From Cupriavidus pauculus (GTDB taxonomy: Bacteria > Pseudomonadota > Gammaproteobacteria > Burkholderiales > Burkholderiaceae), in NCBI RefSeq assembly GCF_002858765.1, contig NZ_PJRP01000013.1, forward strand, positions 124,001 to 188,000: DNA of 64,000 nt. The letters run 5' to 3'. The notes under the pieces were generated by a model that was not told where the DNA came from, did no database searches, and worked only from the letters and a program-made list of their open reading frames with translations. Below are positions 43,053-52,021 of the stretch, one piece after another. The position numbers and the translations under genes were made by a program. Positions within the stretch are counted from its first letter, which is position 1; every line of letters begins with the position of its first letter.

Positions 43053-46000
43053 ATGTCATCCATGTTCTTCCCCCGGGCCGGAATTGGCCTCGGCTTCGAC
43101 TCCACGTGGGATGCAGGCGACCGAATGTTCGGGCGCGGCTGGCAGTTGCTTGATGACGGCGCCAGGACACTGGTACTGGGGGTCTGGGCCGCCGATGGCC
43201 ATCGCACGCCCGCCACGCTCGACCGGCTGGCGCATGAATACACGCTTCGCGACGACCTCGAAGCAAGTTGGGCTGCCCGTCCGCTGACGCTACTGCACGA
43301 ACGCGATACCACCGTGCTGCTGCTCGAAGATCCGGGCGGAGAGCCTCTTGCGCGCATGCTCGGCAGTCCGATGGCCCCGGCGCAGTTCCTCGACATCGCC
43401 CTGGCCATGGCCAGTGCCGTCGGCCACCTTCACCAGCGCGGCCTGATTCACAAGGATCTGAAGCCTGCCCATGTGCTGGTGGCCGCTGACCGCACCCGCG
43501 CCTGGTTGACGGGCTTTGGCATCGCGTCGCGGGCATCGCGCGGCGCCGACCCGCTCCTGGAGACCAGCGAAATCGCTGGCACGCTCGCGTATATGGCTCC
43601 CGAGCAAACGGGCCGAATGAATCGCGCGATCGACACCCGAAGCGACCTGTATTCGCTTGGCATCACGTTCTACCAGCTGCTGACCGGCGCGCTGCCCTTC
43701 GCCGGCTCGGAGCCCATTGACTGGGTTCACGCCCACCTGGCGCGCGCGCCCGTGCCGCCGGCCGATCGCCGTGCCACGGTGCCTGCGATGCTATCGAGCC
43801 TGGTCATGAAGCTCCTGGCGAAGGCGCCCGAGGAACGTTATCAGACGGCCGCCGGGCTGCTGCGCGACCTGCAGCACTGCCACCAGGCGCTAGCGGCGCA
43901 GAGCGACATCGCGCCGTTCCCGCTTGGCCAGGACGACCTTTCCGACATCTTCACGATTCGCGAGCGCCTCTATGGCCGCGCGCAGGTCGTCGCCACACTG
44001 GAGGCCACGTTTGACCGCGTCGCGGCCACGGGTCGCAGCAAGATCGTCATGGTGTCGGGACATTCCGGCGTCGGCAAGACATCGGTCATGCAGTCTTTCG
44101 CGCGCGCCGTTGCCGAGCGCGGCGCCGTGTACGCAACGGGCAAGTCGGAGGCGCCGGCCGATGTGTCCGCCGACGGCGCCGCCGGCGACGGCGCACGACT
44201 GCCCTATGCATCGCTCGCGCAAGCGCTGCGTGGCCTGCTGCGAACTTGGCTGACCCGTGACGCAGCCGACGTGGCACCGTGGCGCACCGTCATTGCCGAG
44301 GCCCTGGGACCCAACGCCGGGCTGCTCGTGCCACTTCTGCCTGAACTCGAATCGATCCTGGGTCCGGTGCCGTGGGTGCCCGACACGCAGTCGCGCGAGG
44401 CCGGGCCCCGGCTCCATCTCGCCTTGCACAGCCTGGTGGCGGCACTGGCGCGCGCCGCACAGCCGCTGACCGTGTGCTTTGACGACATCCAGTGGCTCGA
44501 CAACGAAACCACTACGCTGCTGCACCAGTTGCTGACCGATCCGGCCACGACAAACCTGCTGGTGGTCTGCGCCTATCGCAGCCACGAGGTGGGCGACGGC
44601 CATACGGTTACGCGCTGCGTTGCGGCGTTGCGTGCGGATGGCGCCGGCGTGACCCATATCGAGCTGGGCTGCCTCGACGCATCCGACCTGCACCAGCTCG
44701 TGGCCGAAGCGCTCCATAGCGATGCCGATGCCAGTGCACCGCTGGCACGCCTGGTGATGGAAAAGACGGCAGGCAACCCGTTTTTCGCCACGCAATTCCT
44801 GAGCGAGCTGGCCAACGAAGGCTTGCTGCGCTTCGACTACAGCGCAGCACGCTGGACCTGGGACCTCGACCAAATCGCGGAAAAAGGGTTCACCGACAAC
44901 GTCGTGGCGCTGATGGTCGGGCGGATTGCCCGGCTCCCTGCCAGCACCCGCGCGGCGCTGAAGCTCCTGGCCTGCCTGGGCAACGACACCACGGTCGACA
45001 CGTTGGCGCGCGGATGGACGCGCGACCCCGCTGAACTCGACCCTGCAATCCGTGAAGCCGTGCGTGCCGGGGTGGTCTCGCGCCAGGATCACGTGCTGCG
45101 CTTCCGCCACGACCGGATTCTCGAAGCCGCCTACGCCCGTATTCCCGAAGCGGAACGTCAGGCTTTCCACCTGCGCCTGGGCCGGCTGCTGCTGGAGCGC
45201 ACGCCGCCCGAAGAGATCGACGCCAGCGTCTTTACGATCGTTGGACAGTGCAACCGGGCGGCGGACCTGATCGAACGGCAGGAAGAGCGCGACAGGCTAG
45301 CGGAACTGAACCTGGCCGCCGGGCTGCGCGCCAAGTCCACCTGCGCGAACACCGCGGCACTGCACTACCTCTCGGCGGGACTCGCGTTGCTGGGCGACGA
45401 TGCGTTCACGCGCTGCGAGGCCCTCGCCTTCTCGCTGACGCAGCACATGGCCGAATGCGAATTCCTGACTGGGGAATCGGCGCGCGCCGAACAGCGACTG
45501 AACGCGCTGGCCGCGCGGGCAACGTCGCTGACGGCGCTGGGGGTCGTCACGCAGCTCCAGTTGGGCCTGCTGATGACGGGCGGGCGTCGCGTCGAAGCGT
45601 TGACGGTTGGCCTGGACTACCTGCGTCGTGCCGGCATCGACTGGTCCACCCATCCCGTGGCATCGGTCGTCGCGGACGAAGAAGCGCTGTTTGCGCGCCT
45701 GCTCGATGGCCGGGACATCGAAGCGCTGTCCGCCTTGCCGCGCATGACAGACCCGGGTGGGCTGGCCACGATGCGGGTACTGACGGCGCTGTTGCAGCCC
45801 GCCTGGTACACGGACGATCACCTGCGCACGCTGGTCATCCTGCGCATGGTCAACCTGAGCCTCTCTCTGGGGAATAGCGAGGAATCTTGCCTGGCCTATG
45901 CCTGGTTGGCGATGCTGCGCACGGCCGCTTCGAGCGACGGCGCGGAGGGCGTCGCACTCATGCGGCTGGCGCTCGGCGTGGGCGAGCAGCGCGGTGTCGA

Positions 46001-48272
46001 ACGGATGCGCGCCCGCGTGTACCAGATTGCCGGCGGCAACCTGCTGCACTGGACACAGCCGCTGCGCGTGGCGCGTGCCCTGGTGCGCCGGGCGCTGGAG
46101 CTGACCGGGCAGATCGGCGACCTTACCTACGCCGCCTATATCCGCAGCAACCTGATGACCCACGCGCTCGCCATTGGCGACCCGCTGGGCGGTGTGCAGC
46201 ACGATGCCGACTCGGGCAGCGTGTTCGCGTGGGGGCCACGCTTCGCACTGGTCGCGGATCGTCTCGCCGCGCAGCGCCAGCTCGTGCGGACATTGCGCGG
46301 GCAGACGCCGGTGTTCGGACGCTTCGATGCCAAGGACTTCAGCGAGACCGCGTTCGAGGCGCGCCTGGGCAGCGACGTGGGGCTGCGACTTGCGTCGTGC
46401 TGGTACTGGATCCGCAAGCTGCAGGCGCGCTACCTGGCCGGCATCGCCGCGGAAGCGCTGGAAGCGGCCGAGCGGGCTCGACCGCTGCTCTGGACGTCGC
46501 CCTCCTATTTCGAGCAGGCCGAATATCACTTCTATGCCGCGCTGGCGCGCGCGGCGTGCTGCAACCCTGCCGTCGCCGACGAACTGGCCCTCCACCTTCC
46601 CGTGCTGGCGGCCCACCACCGACAATTGGCGCAATGGGCACGACGTTGTCCGGCGACGTTCGCACACCGCGCCTTGCTCGTCGAGGCAGAGATCGCACGG
46701 CTGGAGGGACGCGACATCGACGCGATGCGCGGTTATGAATCGGCCATCGCGTCAGCGCGCGACAGCGACCTGATCCACATGCAGGCCCTGGTCAATGAGC
46801 TTGCGGCGCGCTTCTACCTGAGCCGGCGGCTCGACAACGTGGCGTTGGTGTACCTGCGACAGGCTCGCCATGCGTACCTGCACTGGGGTGCCGACGCGAA
46901 GGTCTGGCAGCTCGACAAGCAATATCCTGCCGCCCTGGGCGCGACCGCCCCGGCTGGCCCCGCTTCCGCGCCCCTGATGGGCACCATCGGCGCCCCGCTC
47001 CAGCATCTGGACCTGGCCACGGTGATGGCAATCTCGGAGGCGGTATCCGGGGAGATCCGGCTGGACCGGCTGCTGGCCACGCTGATGCGCACCGCCATCG
47101 CGCACGCCGGCGCGTCACGCGGGCTGCTGATCCTGCCGCAGGGCGCAGAGCACCGTGTCGCCGCGGAGGCTGCCGTGCACGACGACGCCACAACGGTGGC
47201 ACTGGCCGACCGGCCGCTCGATGCGGCCGAGATGCCGCTGTCCATCGTCAGGCACGTGCTCGAATGTCACGAGCATGTGGTGGTGGACGATGCCGCCGCC
47301 CAGCCGTCGTTCTCGGCAGACACTTACATTCGCCAACGCCGGGCGCGGTCGATGCTGTGCTTGCCGCTGCTGAATCAGGGCAAGCTGATTGGTGTGCTCT
47401 ATCTGGAGAATCGGCTGGCGCCCGGCGCGTTCGTGCCGGCACGGATCGAGGTCATCAAGCTGCTGGCGTTCCAGGCGGCCAGCGCCATCGAAAACAGCCG
47501 GCTTGACGAACAGCGTCGGGCCGCCGACGAGGCCCTGCATCGGGCGCGTGCTGAACTGGCGCACGTCAGCCGCGTCATGACGCTCAGCGCCTTGACGGCG
47601 TCCATCGCGCACGAGGTGAGCCAGCCCGTCGCCGCGCTGACGATCGAGGCGAATGTTGCGCTGCGCTGGCTCAAACGCGACAAGCCCAACGTCGAAGAGG
47701 CCGTGGAATCGCTGAACAGCATCGTTCAGCAGGGGCAGCGTGCGCGCAACGTCATCGTCGGCATGCGGTCCATGTTGCGCAAGGCAGGGCCTCAGGCGCA
47801 GCGCATCGACCTCAACGCGATGATCAACGAGACGCTTCCGCTGTTTGCCGGCGAATTGTCCCGCCACCGCGTCATGCTCAAGACCGAACTGCATCCGGTG
47901 CTGCCCATGGTATCGGCGGACAAGGTCCAGCTTCAGCAGGTGTTCCTGAATCTGGCCGTCAACGCCATCGAGGCCATGCAAGGCATCGAGACGCATGCGC
48001 GCGAACTGACGGTACGTTCGTCGGTCACCCCGGCGGGCGAGGTGCTGGTGACCGTGCATGATGTCGGCGTTGGCCTGCCAGCCGAGCCCGACGAACTGTT
48101 CGAGGCGTTCTATACGACCAAGCCGGAAGGCATGGGCATGGGCCTGTCGATCTGCCGAACGATCCTCGAGGCCCACGGCGGCCACTTGCGGGCGTGGCAA
48201 AACCGGCCCCGAGGCGCGATATTCGGATTCAGTCTGCCCGTCGACGAGACGGGACCCCTGGCTCGGGCATAG
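43053..48272 (+). CDS. Giant hybrid: kinase-like domain-AAA ATPase-GAF-histidine kinase
   Basis: 1739 residues from ATG 43053 (ATG 43062 is an alternative; no clear ribosome-binding site). Domains: protein-kinase-like fold (about 30-290), ATPase with Walker A GHSGVGKTS (about 335-343) and Walker B VCFDDIQWLD (about 474), a long helical repeat region, GAF (about 1332-1490), HisKA with His1520 in IAHEVSQP, and HATPase with NLAVNAIEAM and GMGMGLSIC. Unlike the kinase at 16922 it has no PAS domain. Its kinase-like domain keeps HKDLKP with Asp135 but reads TGFG for DFG and lacks the VAIK Lys. It is probably cytosolic. No response regulator is adjacent, so its partner may be one of the FixJ-type proteins upstream. 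The 3' end overlaps benK on the other strand by 44 nt. Confidence 0.9.
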   Translation: MSSMFFPRAGIGLGFDSTWDAGDRMFGRGWQLLDDGARTLVLGVWAADGHRTPATLDRLAHEYTLRDDLEASWAARPLTLLHERDTTVLLLEDPGGEPLARMLGSPMAPAQFLDIALAMASAVGHLHQRGLIHKDLKPAHVLVAADRTRAWLTGFGIASRASRGADPLLETSEIAGTLAYMAPEQTGRMNRAIDTRSDLYSLGITFYQLLTGALPFAGSEPIDWVHAHLARAPVPPADRRATVPAMLSSLVMKLLAKAPEERYQTAAGLLRDLQHCHQALAAQSDIAPFPLGQDDLSDIFTIRERLYGRAQVVATLEATFDRVAATGRSKIVMVSGHSGVGKTSVMQSFARAVAERGAVYATGKSEAPADVSADGAAGDGARLPYASLAQALRGLLRTWLTRDAADVAPWRTVIAEALGPNAGLLVPLLPELESILGPVPWVPDTQSREAGPRLHLALHSLVAALARAAQPLTVCFDDIQWLDNETTTLLHQLLTDPATTNLLVVCAYRSHEVGDGHTVTRCVAALRADGAGVTHIELGCLDASDLHQLVAEALHSDADASAPLARLVMEKTAGNPFFATQFLSELANEGLLRFDYSAARWTWDLDQIAEKGFTDNVVALMVGRIARLPASTRAALKLLACLGNDTTVDTLARGWTRDPAELDPAIREAVRAGVVSRQDHVLRFRHDRILEAAYARIPEAERQAFHLRLGRLLLERTPPEEIDASVFTIVGQCNRAADLIERQEERDRLAELNLAAGLRAKSTCANTAALHYLSAGLALLGDDAFTRCEALAFSLTQHMAECEFLTGESARAEQRLNALAARATSLTALGVVTQLQLGLLMTGGRRVEALTVGLDYLRRAGIDWSTHPVASVVADEEALFARLLDGRDIEALSALPRMTDPGGLATMRVLTALLQPAWYTDDHLRTLVILRMVNLSLSLGNSEESCLAYAWLAMLRTAASSDGAEGVALMRLALGVGEQRGVERMRARVYQIAGGNLLHWTQPLRVARALVRRALELTGQIGDLTYAAYIRSNLMTHALAIGDPLGGVQHDADSGSVFAWGPRFALVADRLAAQRQLVRTLRGQTPVFGRFDAKDFSETAFEARLGSDVGLRLASCWYWIRKLQARYLAGIAAEALEAAERARPLLWTSPSYFEQAEYHFYAALARAACCNPAVADELALHLPVLAAHHRQLAQWARRCPATFAHRALLVEAEIARLEGRDIDAMRGYESAIASARDSDLIHMQALVNELAARFYLSRRLDNVALVYLRQARHAYLHWGADAKVWQLDKQYPAALGATAPAGPASAPLMGTIGAPLQHLDLATVMAISEAVSGEIRLDRLLATLMRTAIAHAGASRGLLILPQGAEHRVAAEAAVHDDATTVALADRPLDAAEMPLSIVRHVLECHEHVVVDDAAAQPSFSADTYIRQRRARSMLCLPLLNQGKLIGVLYLENRLAPGAFVPARIEVIKLLAFQAASAIENSRLDEQRRAADEALHRARAELAHVSRVMTLSALTASIAHEVSQPVAALTIEANVALRWLKRDKPNVEEAVESLNSIVQQGQRARNVIVGMRSMLRKAGPQAQRIDLNAMINETLPLFAGELSRHRVMLKTELHPVLPMVSADKVQLQQVFLNLAVNAIEAMQGIETHARELTVRSSVTPAGEVLVTVHDVGVGLPAEPDELFEAFYTTKPEGMGMGLSICRTILEAHGGHLRAWQNRPRGAIFGFSLPVDETGPLARA

Positions 48273-49662
48273 CGCGCATCATCCGGGCAGGCCCGTCGCA
48301 CAGCATGGCGGGCTGTCCGGCATCCGCCACGTCATGGCTCGACTTGCTGTCGATGACCGATGCCGATTGACTGTGGTCGATCAGCAGCACCGCCAGCACC
48401 GCGATGACGGCGGGCACCGCGATGGCGACGAAGTTCAGCTGCAGCGGCAGGGACATGCTCACCAGCACGCCAATGACGATCGGAGCAAGGATCGCACCGC
48501 TTCTACCGATGCCGGAGGCCCAGCCAATGCCGGTTCCCCGGGCCGTCGCGGGATAGAACTGCCCTGCGTAGGCATACGTGACGATCTGCGTGCCGATGGT
48601 GGAGGCGCCGGCCAGCGCCACCACGAAAAACAAGGCTTCGGTCGGCATCTTGTAGCCAAGCAGGGTGATGGAAGCGGCGGCAAGCGCGTACATGCCCACC
48701 AGCACATGCTTGATGCTGAACCTGTCGGCCAGCCAACCGCCACCAATGGCGCCGGCCATCGCGCCAGCATTCAGCACCAATACGAACGTCAGTGCCGATC
48801 CGAGGCTATACCCCGCGCCAGCCATGAGCTTTGTGAGCCAGGAACTCAGCGCATAGACCATGAACAGGCACATGAAGAAAGCAACCCAGAGCATCACGGT
48901 ACTGAATCCACGGCCATCACGGAACAACATGCGGATGGGCGCACTGGCAACCTTTTCGGCTTTCGGCAACGCGAACCGGTCTGTCGCCTGGGCATGATAG
49001 GTGGGTTCCATCTGAAGCAGGACTGTCCGGAGGGTATCGAGACGATTCCGCCGGATCAGGAACGGCAGCGATTCCGGCATCCGCTTCAATACAGCCGGAA
49101 TGATCAGCAAAGGAACGCCCGCCGCCAGGAACACCGATTGCCAGCCGTATGTCTCGATCAGCGATTTTCCCATCAGGGCGGCGAGCATCCCGCCGACGGA
49201 ATAGCCGCTGAACATGAGGGTGACCATCGTGCCGCGGATCCTGCGCGGCGAGAACTCCGTCATCTGCGCCACGACGTTGGGCATCACGCCTCCGATGCCA
49301 AGCCCGGCAAGGAAGCGTGTCACGCTGAACGTGACCGGATCATGGGTCATTCCCGCCGCAGCGGTAAAGACGCTGAACAGGCCAATACAGATGGCAATGG
49401 CCTTGGGCCGGCCGATACGATCCGCAATAGTTCCCATGATCACAGCACCGAACATCATGCCGAATAGCGCGGCGCTGACCATGAGCCCGGCACGTGTCGC
49501 GTCGACACCCATGTCTTTCATGATGGACGGCAGGGCAATGCCCACGACGGCGAGGTCATAGCCGTCGAAGATGATGATGATCGCGCACCAGAACAGGAGT
49601 CCTGCATGAAACCTGTTGAAGCGCGCGTCGTCTGCAAACTTTTGAACGTCAACGTGACGCAT
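48229..49662 (-). CDS. benK: Benzoate MFS transporter (AAHS family)
   Basis: 477 residues with twelve membrane helices. AAHS signatures are FDGYDLAVVGIALPSIM in helix 1 (conserved Asp) and GTIADRIGRPKAI in the loop 2-3 motif, with GIGGVMPNVVAQMTEFSPRRIRGT further on. The family imports aromatic acids with protons. A strong GGAGGAG lies before the start. It is the last gene of the catA-benABCD-benK series on the minus strand, 36 bp after benD, so benzoate is the likely substrate. The C-terminal 40 residues are hydrophilic and overlap the 3' end of the giant kinase gene on the opposite strand. Confidence 0.92.
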   Translation of the reverse strand: MRHVDVQKFADDARFNRFHAGLLFWCAIIIIFDGYDLAVVGIALPSIMKDMGVDATRAGLMVSAALFGMMFGAVIMGTIADRIGRPKAIAICIGLFSVFTAAAGMTHDPVTFSVTRFLAGLGIGGVMPNVVAQMTEFSPRRIRGTMVTLMFSGYSVGGMLAALMGKSLIETYGWQSVFLAAGVPLLIIPAVLKRMPESLPFLIRRNRLDTLRTVLLQMEPTYHAQATDRFALPKAEKVASAPIRMLFRDGRGFSTVMLWVAFFMCLFMVYALSSWLTKLMAGAGYSLGSALTFVLVLNAGAMAGAIGGGWLADRFSIKHVLVGMYALAAASITLLGYKMPTEALFFVVALAGASTIGTQIVTYAYAGQFYPATARGTGIGWASGIGRSGAILAPIVIGVLVSMSLPLQLNFVAIAVPAVIAVLAVLLIDHSQSASVIDSKSSHDVADAGQPAMLCDGPARMMRAMPEPGVPSRRRAD

Positions 49663-49698
49663 ATTCTGTCTCCTCCGTTTTTATGATCTCGACGGGCG

Positions 49699-50475
49699 CT
49701 AGCCGTTGTCGCCGCCCGCAACCGGTAGCACGGTGCCAGTGATGTAGCCGGCGTCGTCAGAGGCGAGGAACAGGATTGGCGCGATCTGCTCGTCGAGCGT
49801 GCCGTATCGCTTGAAGAACGTTGACTCGGTCACCTGGGTAACCGCCTCGCCCATCCAGACGCGTTCCTGCTCGCTGTCTCCCGCCGCATTGCGCGGCACG
49901 CGTCGAGCCGGGGCCTGGGTTCCGCCCGGTGCTGCCGCAACCACGCGAATATTGTGTTCGCCATACTCCATGGCCAGCGACTGTGTCATCGCGTTGACGC
50001 CGCCTTTCGCAGCCGAATACGGCACGCGGCGGATGCCGCGCGTGGCATTCGACGACACGTTCACGATCGTGCCGCCACCTTGCGCGAGCATGTGCGGCAG
50101 GACCGCGTGGCACGCGTACAAAGTGGGCATGAGCGAACGGCGAATCTCGGCATCAATCTGGGCGGGCTCGAATTCCGCATAGGGCCGCATCCGGATGGCG
50201 CCGCCCACGCCGTTGATCAGGATGTCGATGCGGCCAAAGATCCTTGCCGCAAAATCCATCGTGGCGGCCGCCCCCGCATAGGTCTCCAGGTCTGCCATGA
50301 AGGCGGCCGTTTCGCCCCCCGGCGCTTCGGCAGCCACCTCGGAGACAAAGTCGGCGCGGTCGACGAACAAGACCTTCGCCCCCTCCGCCGCCGCGCGTAG
50401 CGCGACACCACGCCCGATGCCTTGGGCCGCCCCCGTGACCACCATCACCTTGCCTTCAAATCGTCGCGCGCTCAT
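49699..50475 (-). CDS. benD: 1,6-dihydroxycyclohexa-2,4-diene-1-carboxylate dehydrogenase
   Basis: 258 residues, an SDR enzyme with the NAD motif VTGAAQGIGRGVALR, INGVGG, and the catalytic Ser-Tyr-Lys in NVSSNATRGIRRVPYSAAKGG. It converts the cis-diol from benzoate dioxygenase to catechol with loss of CO2 and reduction of NAD. The start ATG 50475 overlaps the benC stop (TGA at 50472-50474), giving coupled translation. The longer frame upstream is a shadow of benC. Confidence 0.95.
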   Translation of the reverse strand: MSARRFEGKVMVVTGAAQGIGRGVALRAAAEGAKVLFVDRADFVSEVAAEAPGGETAAFMADLETYAGAAATMDFAARIFGRIDILINGVGGAIRMRPYAEFEPAQIDAEIRRSLMPTLYACHAVLPHMLAQGGGTIVNVSSNATRGIRRVPYSAAKGGVNAMTQSLAMEYGEHNIRVVAAAPGGTQAPARRVPRNAAGDSEQERVWMGEAVTQVTESTFFKRYGTLDEQIAPILFLASDDAGYITGTVLPVAGGDNG

Positions 50476-51494
50476 GCCGTCACCGGAGCCGCGTTGGGCG
50501 TGAATTTTTCGTAATGGAAGCTGTTGGGCTTCACGCCGTTGTCGTCGAAGTACTTGCGCACCGCGTCGACCATCGGCGGCGGTCCGCACAGGTACACGTC
50601 AACGTCGCCGTCATTCAGACACTCCGCTGGCATATGCTGCGTCACCCAGCCCTTGCGGGGGTGGATCGATTCCGCATCTGCTACCACGGTGCTGAACGTG
50701 AAATTGGGCAACCTGGCGGTATAGGCCTCGATCGCCGCCACCTGGACCAGATCCAGGTCTCGCGTCACGCCGTAGATCAGATGCGCCTTCTGCTGCGAGT
50801 TCGCGCGAACCAGCACTTCCAGCATCGACAGAAAAGGGGCCAGGCCCGTGCCGCCAGCCAGGAACAGCAACGGACGTTCCACTGCCCGGAGATAGAAGCT
50901 GCCCAAGGGGCCGGTCAGTTGCACCTTGTGGCCCGGCTGCGCCGACTCTAGCCACGTGCTCATCACGCCCCCGGGAATCTTCTTGATCAGGAAGCTGATC
51001 TTCGATGCGCCTGGCGCGGACGAGAACGAGTACGAACGATGCTGGCCGCTGCCCGGCACATCGATGTTCACGTACTGGCCCGCCAGGAAGACTGGAGGAA
51101 TGCTGTCCACGTCCAGTTCAAGCACCACGGCGGCGTCATTGTGCTGTTCGAGTTTCGTGACCGTCGCGGCGAATTTGCTCTGCTCGGTCTTGCACATCGT
51201 CGACGATGCCGGAACGGCGATGACGCAGTCACTCTGCGGCACCATCTGGCATGTGAGAACGAGACCGCCCAGCTTCTCATCGTCGCTCAGGGCGTCCTCG
51301 ATGTAGTCGTCGCCCAGGTCGTAGCGGCCACTCTCGGCGCGACACTTGCAGGTGCCACACACGCCGTCGGAGCAATCCATCGGCAGGTTGATCTTGGCGC
51401 GAAATGCGGCATCGAGAACCTTCTCGCCCGCCTTGCATTCGACAAAGCGGGTCACGCCGTCTTCAAAATTCAGTGCGATGTTGTAGCTGGACAT
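50472..51494 (-). CDS. benC: Benzoate 1,2-dioxygenase electron-transfer reductase
   Basis: 340 residues. The N-terminal plant-type ferredoxin has the cluster loop CSDGVCGTCKC, followed by an FAD-binding domain (HRSYSFSS) and an NAD-binding domain (LLFLAGGTGLAPFLSMLE, VYLCGPPPMVDAV). It moves electrons from NADH to the BenAB oxygenase. It follows benB after 38 bp and overlaps benD. Length and domain order match Acinetobacter and Pseudomonas BenC. Confidence 0.96.
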   Translation of the reverse strand: MSSYNIALNFEDGVTRFVECKAGEKVLDAAFRAKINLPMDCSDGVCGTCKCRAESGRYDLGDDYIEDALSDDEKLGGLVLTCQMVPQSDCVIAVPASSTMCKTEQSKFAATVTKLEQHNDAAVVLELDVDSIPPVFLAGQYVNIDVPGSGQHRSYSFSSAPGASKISFLIKKIPGGVMSTWLESAQPGHKVQLTGPLGSFYLRAVERPLLFLAGGTGLAPFLSMLEVLVRANSQQKAHLIYGVTRDLDLVQVAAIEAYTARLPNFTFSTVVADAESIHPRKGWVTQHMPAECLNDGDVDVYLCGPPPMVDAVRKYFDDNGVKPNSFHYEKFTPNAAPVTA

Positions 51495-51532
51495 GTTGCC
51501 TCCTGCGTCCTGTCTCGATCCGACCTGTGCTC

Positions 51533-52021
51533 TCAGACGTGGTAGACGTCGAGCACCTGGCGGATATAGTCATTCTTGAGCGCAATCTTCTTGCGCGAAA
51601 TCAGCAAGCGATCCTCCACCTTGCGGAAGGTGAGGTAGACCGTGCCGAAGTACTGGTCTGTGACCTTGTAGCGATGGCTCAGCGTGTTGAAGTTGTAGCG
51701 GACATCGACTTCGTCATCGCGCTCCGCCAGCACCTCGACGTTCGTGACGTTGTGGCTGGTACGCGGCTCCGGCATTGACGCACTGCTGCGCTCGGTCCGG
51801 ATTCGGAACACCCGGTCTTCCAGGCCACCACGGTCCGCGTAGTACATGAGGGAAATCTCGCGCTGGGGGTCTTCCGTGAGCTTGTCATCGTCATCCCAGG
51901 CCGGCATCCAGTAGGTCACGTCTTCCGTGTAGCACGCCAGCCATTCGTCCCACTGACGGTCATCCAGGAAGCGCGCCTCCTGGTAGAGGGCGCCACAGAT
52001 CTTCTGGTAGTCGATGGTCAT
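51533..52021 (-). CDS. benB: Benzoate 1,2-dioxygenase small (beta) subunit
   Basis: 162 residues with the ring-hydroxylating-dioxygenase beta fold: YQEARFLDDRQWDEWLACYTEDVTYWMP, ISLMYYADR and YFGTVYLTFRKVEDRLLISRKKI. It has a structural role in the (alpha-beta)3 oxygenase. ATG 52021 overlaps the benA stop (52018-52020). The frame reads further upstream only as a shadow of benA. Confidence 0.95.
   Translation of the reverse strand: MTIDYQKICGALYQEARFLDDRQWDEWLACYTEDVTYWMPAWDDDDKLTEDPQREISLMYYADRGGLEDRVFRIRTERSSASMPEPRTSHNVTNVEVLAERDDEVDVRYNFNTLSHRYKVTDQYFGTVYLTFRKVEDRLLISRKKIALKNDYIRQVLDVYHV

Noticed and set aside
42878..43408. Extension of the Bug receptor frame to the right
   Set aside because: It is antisense to the second giant kinase, Ser/Arg-rich, and lies before any signal peptide.
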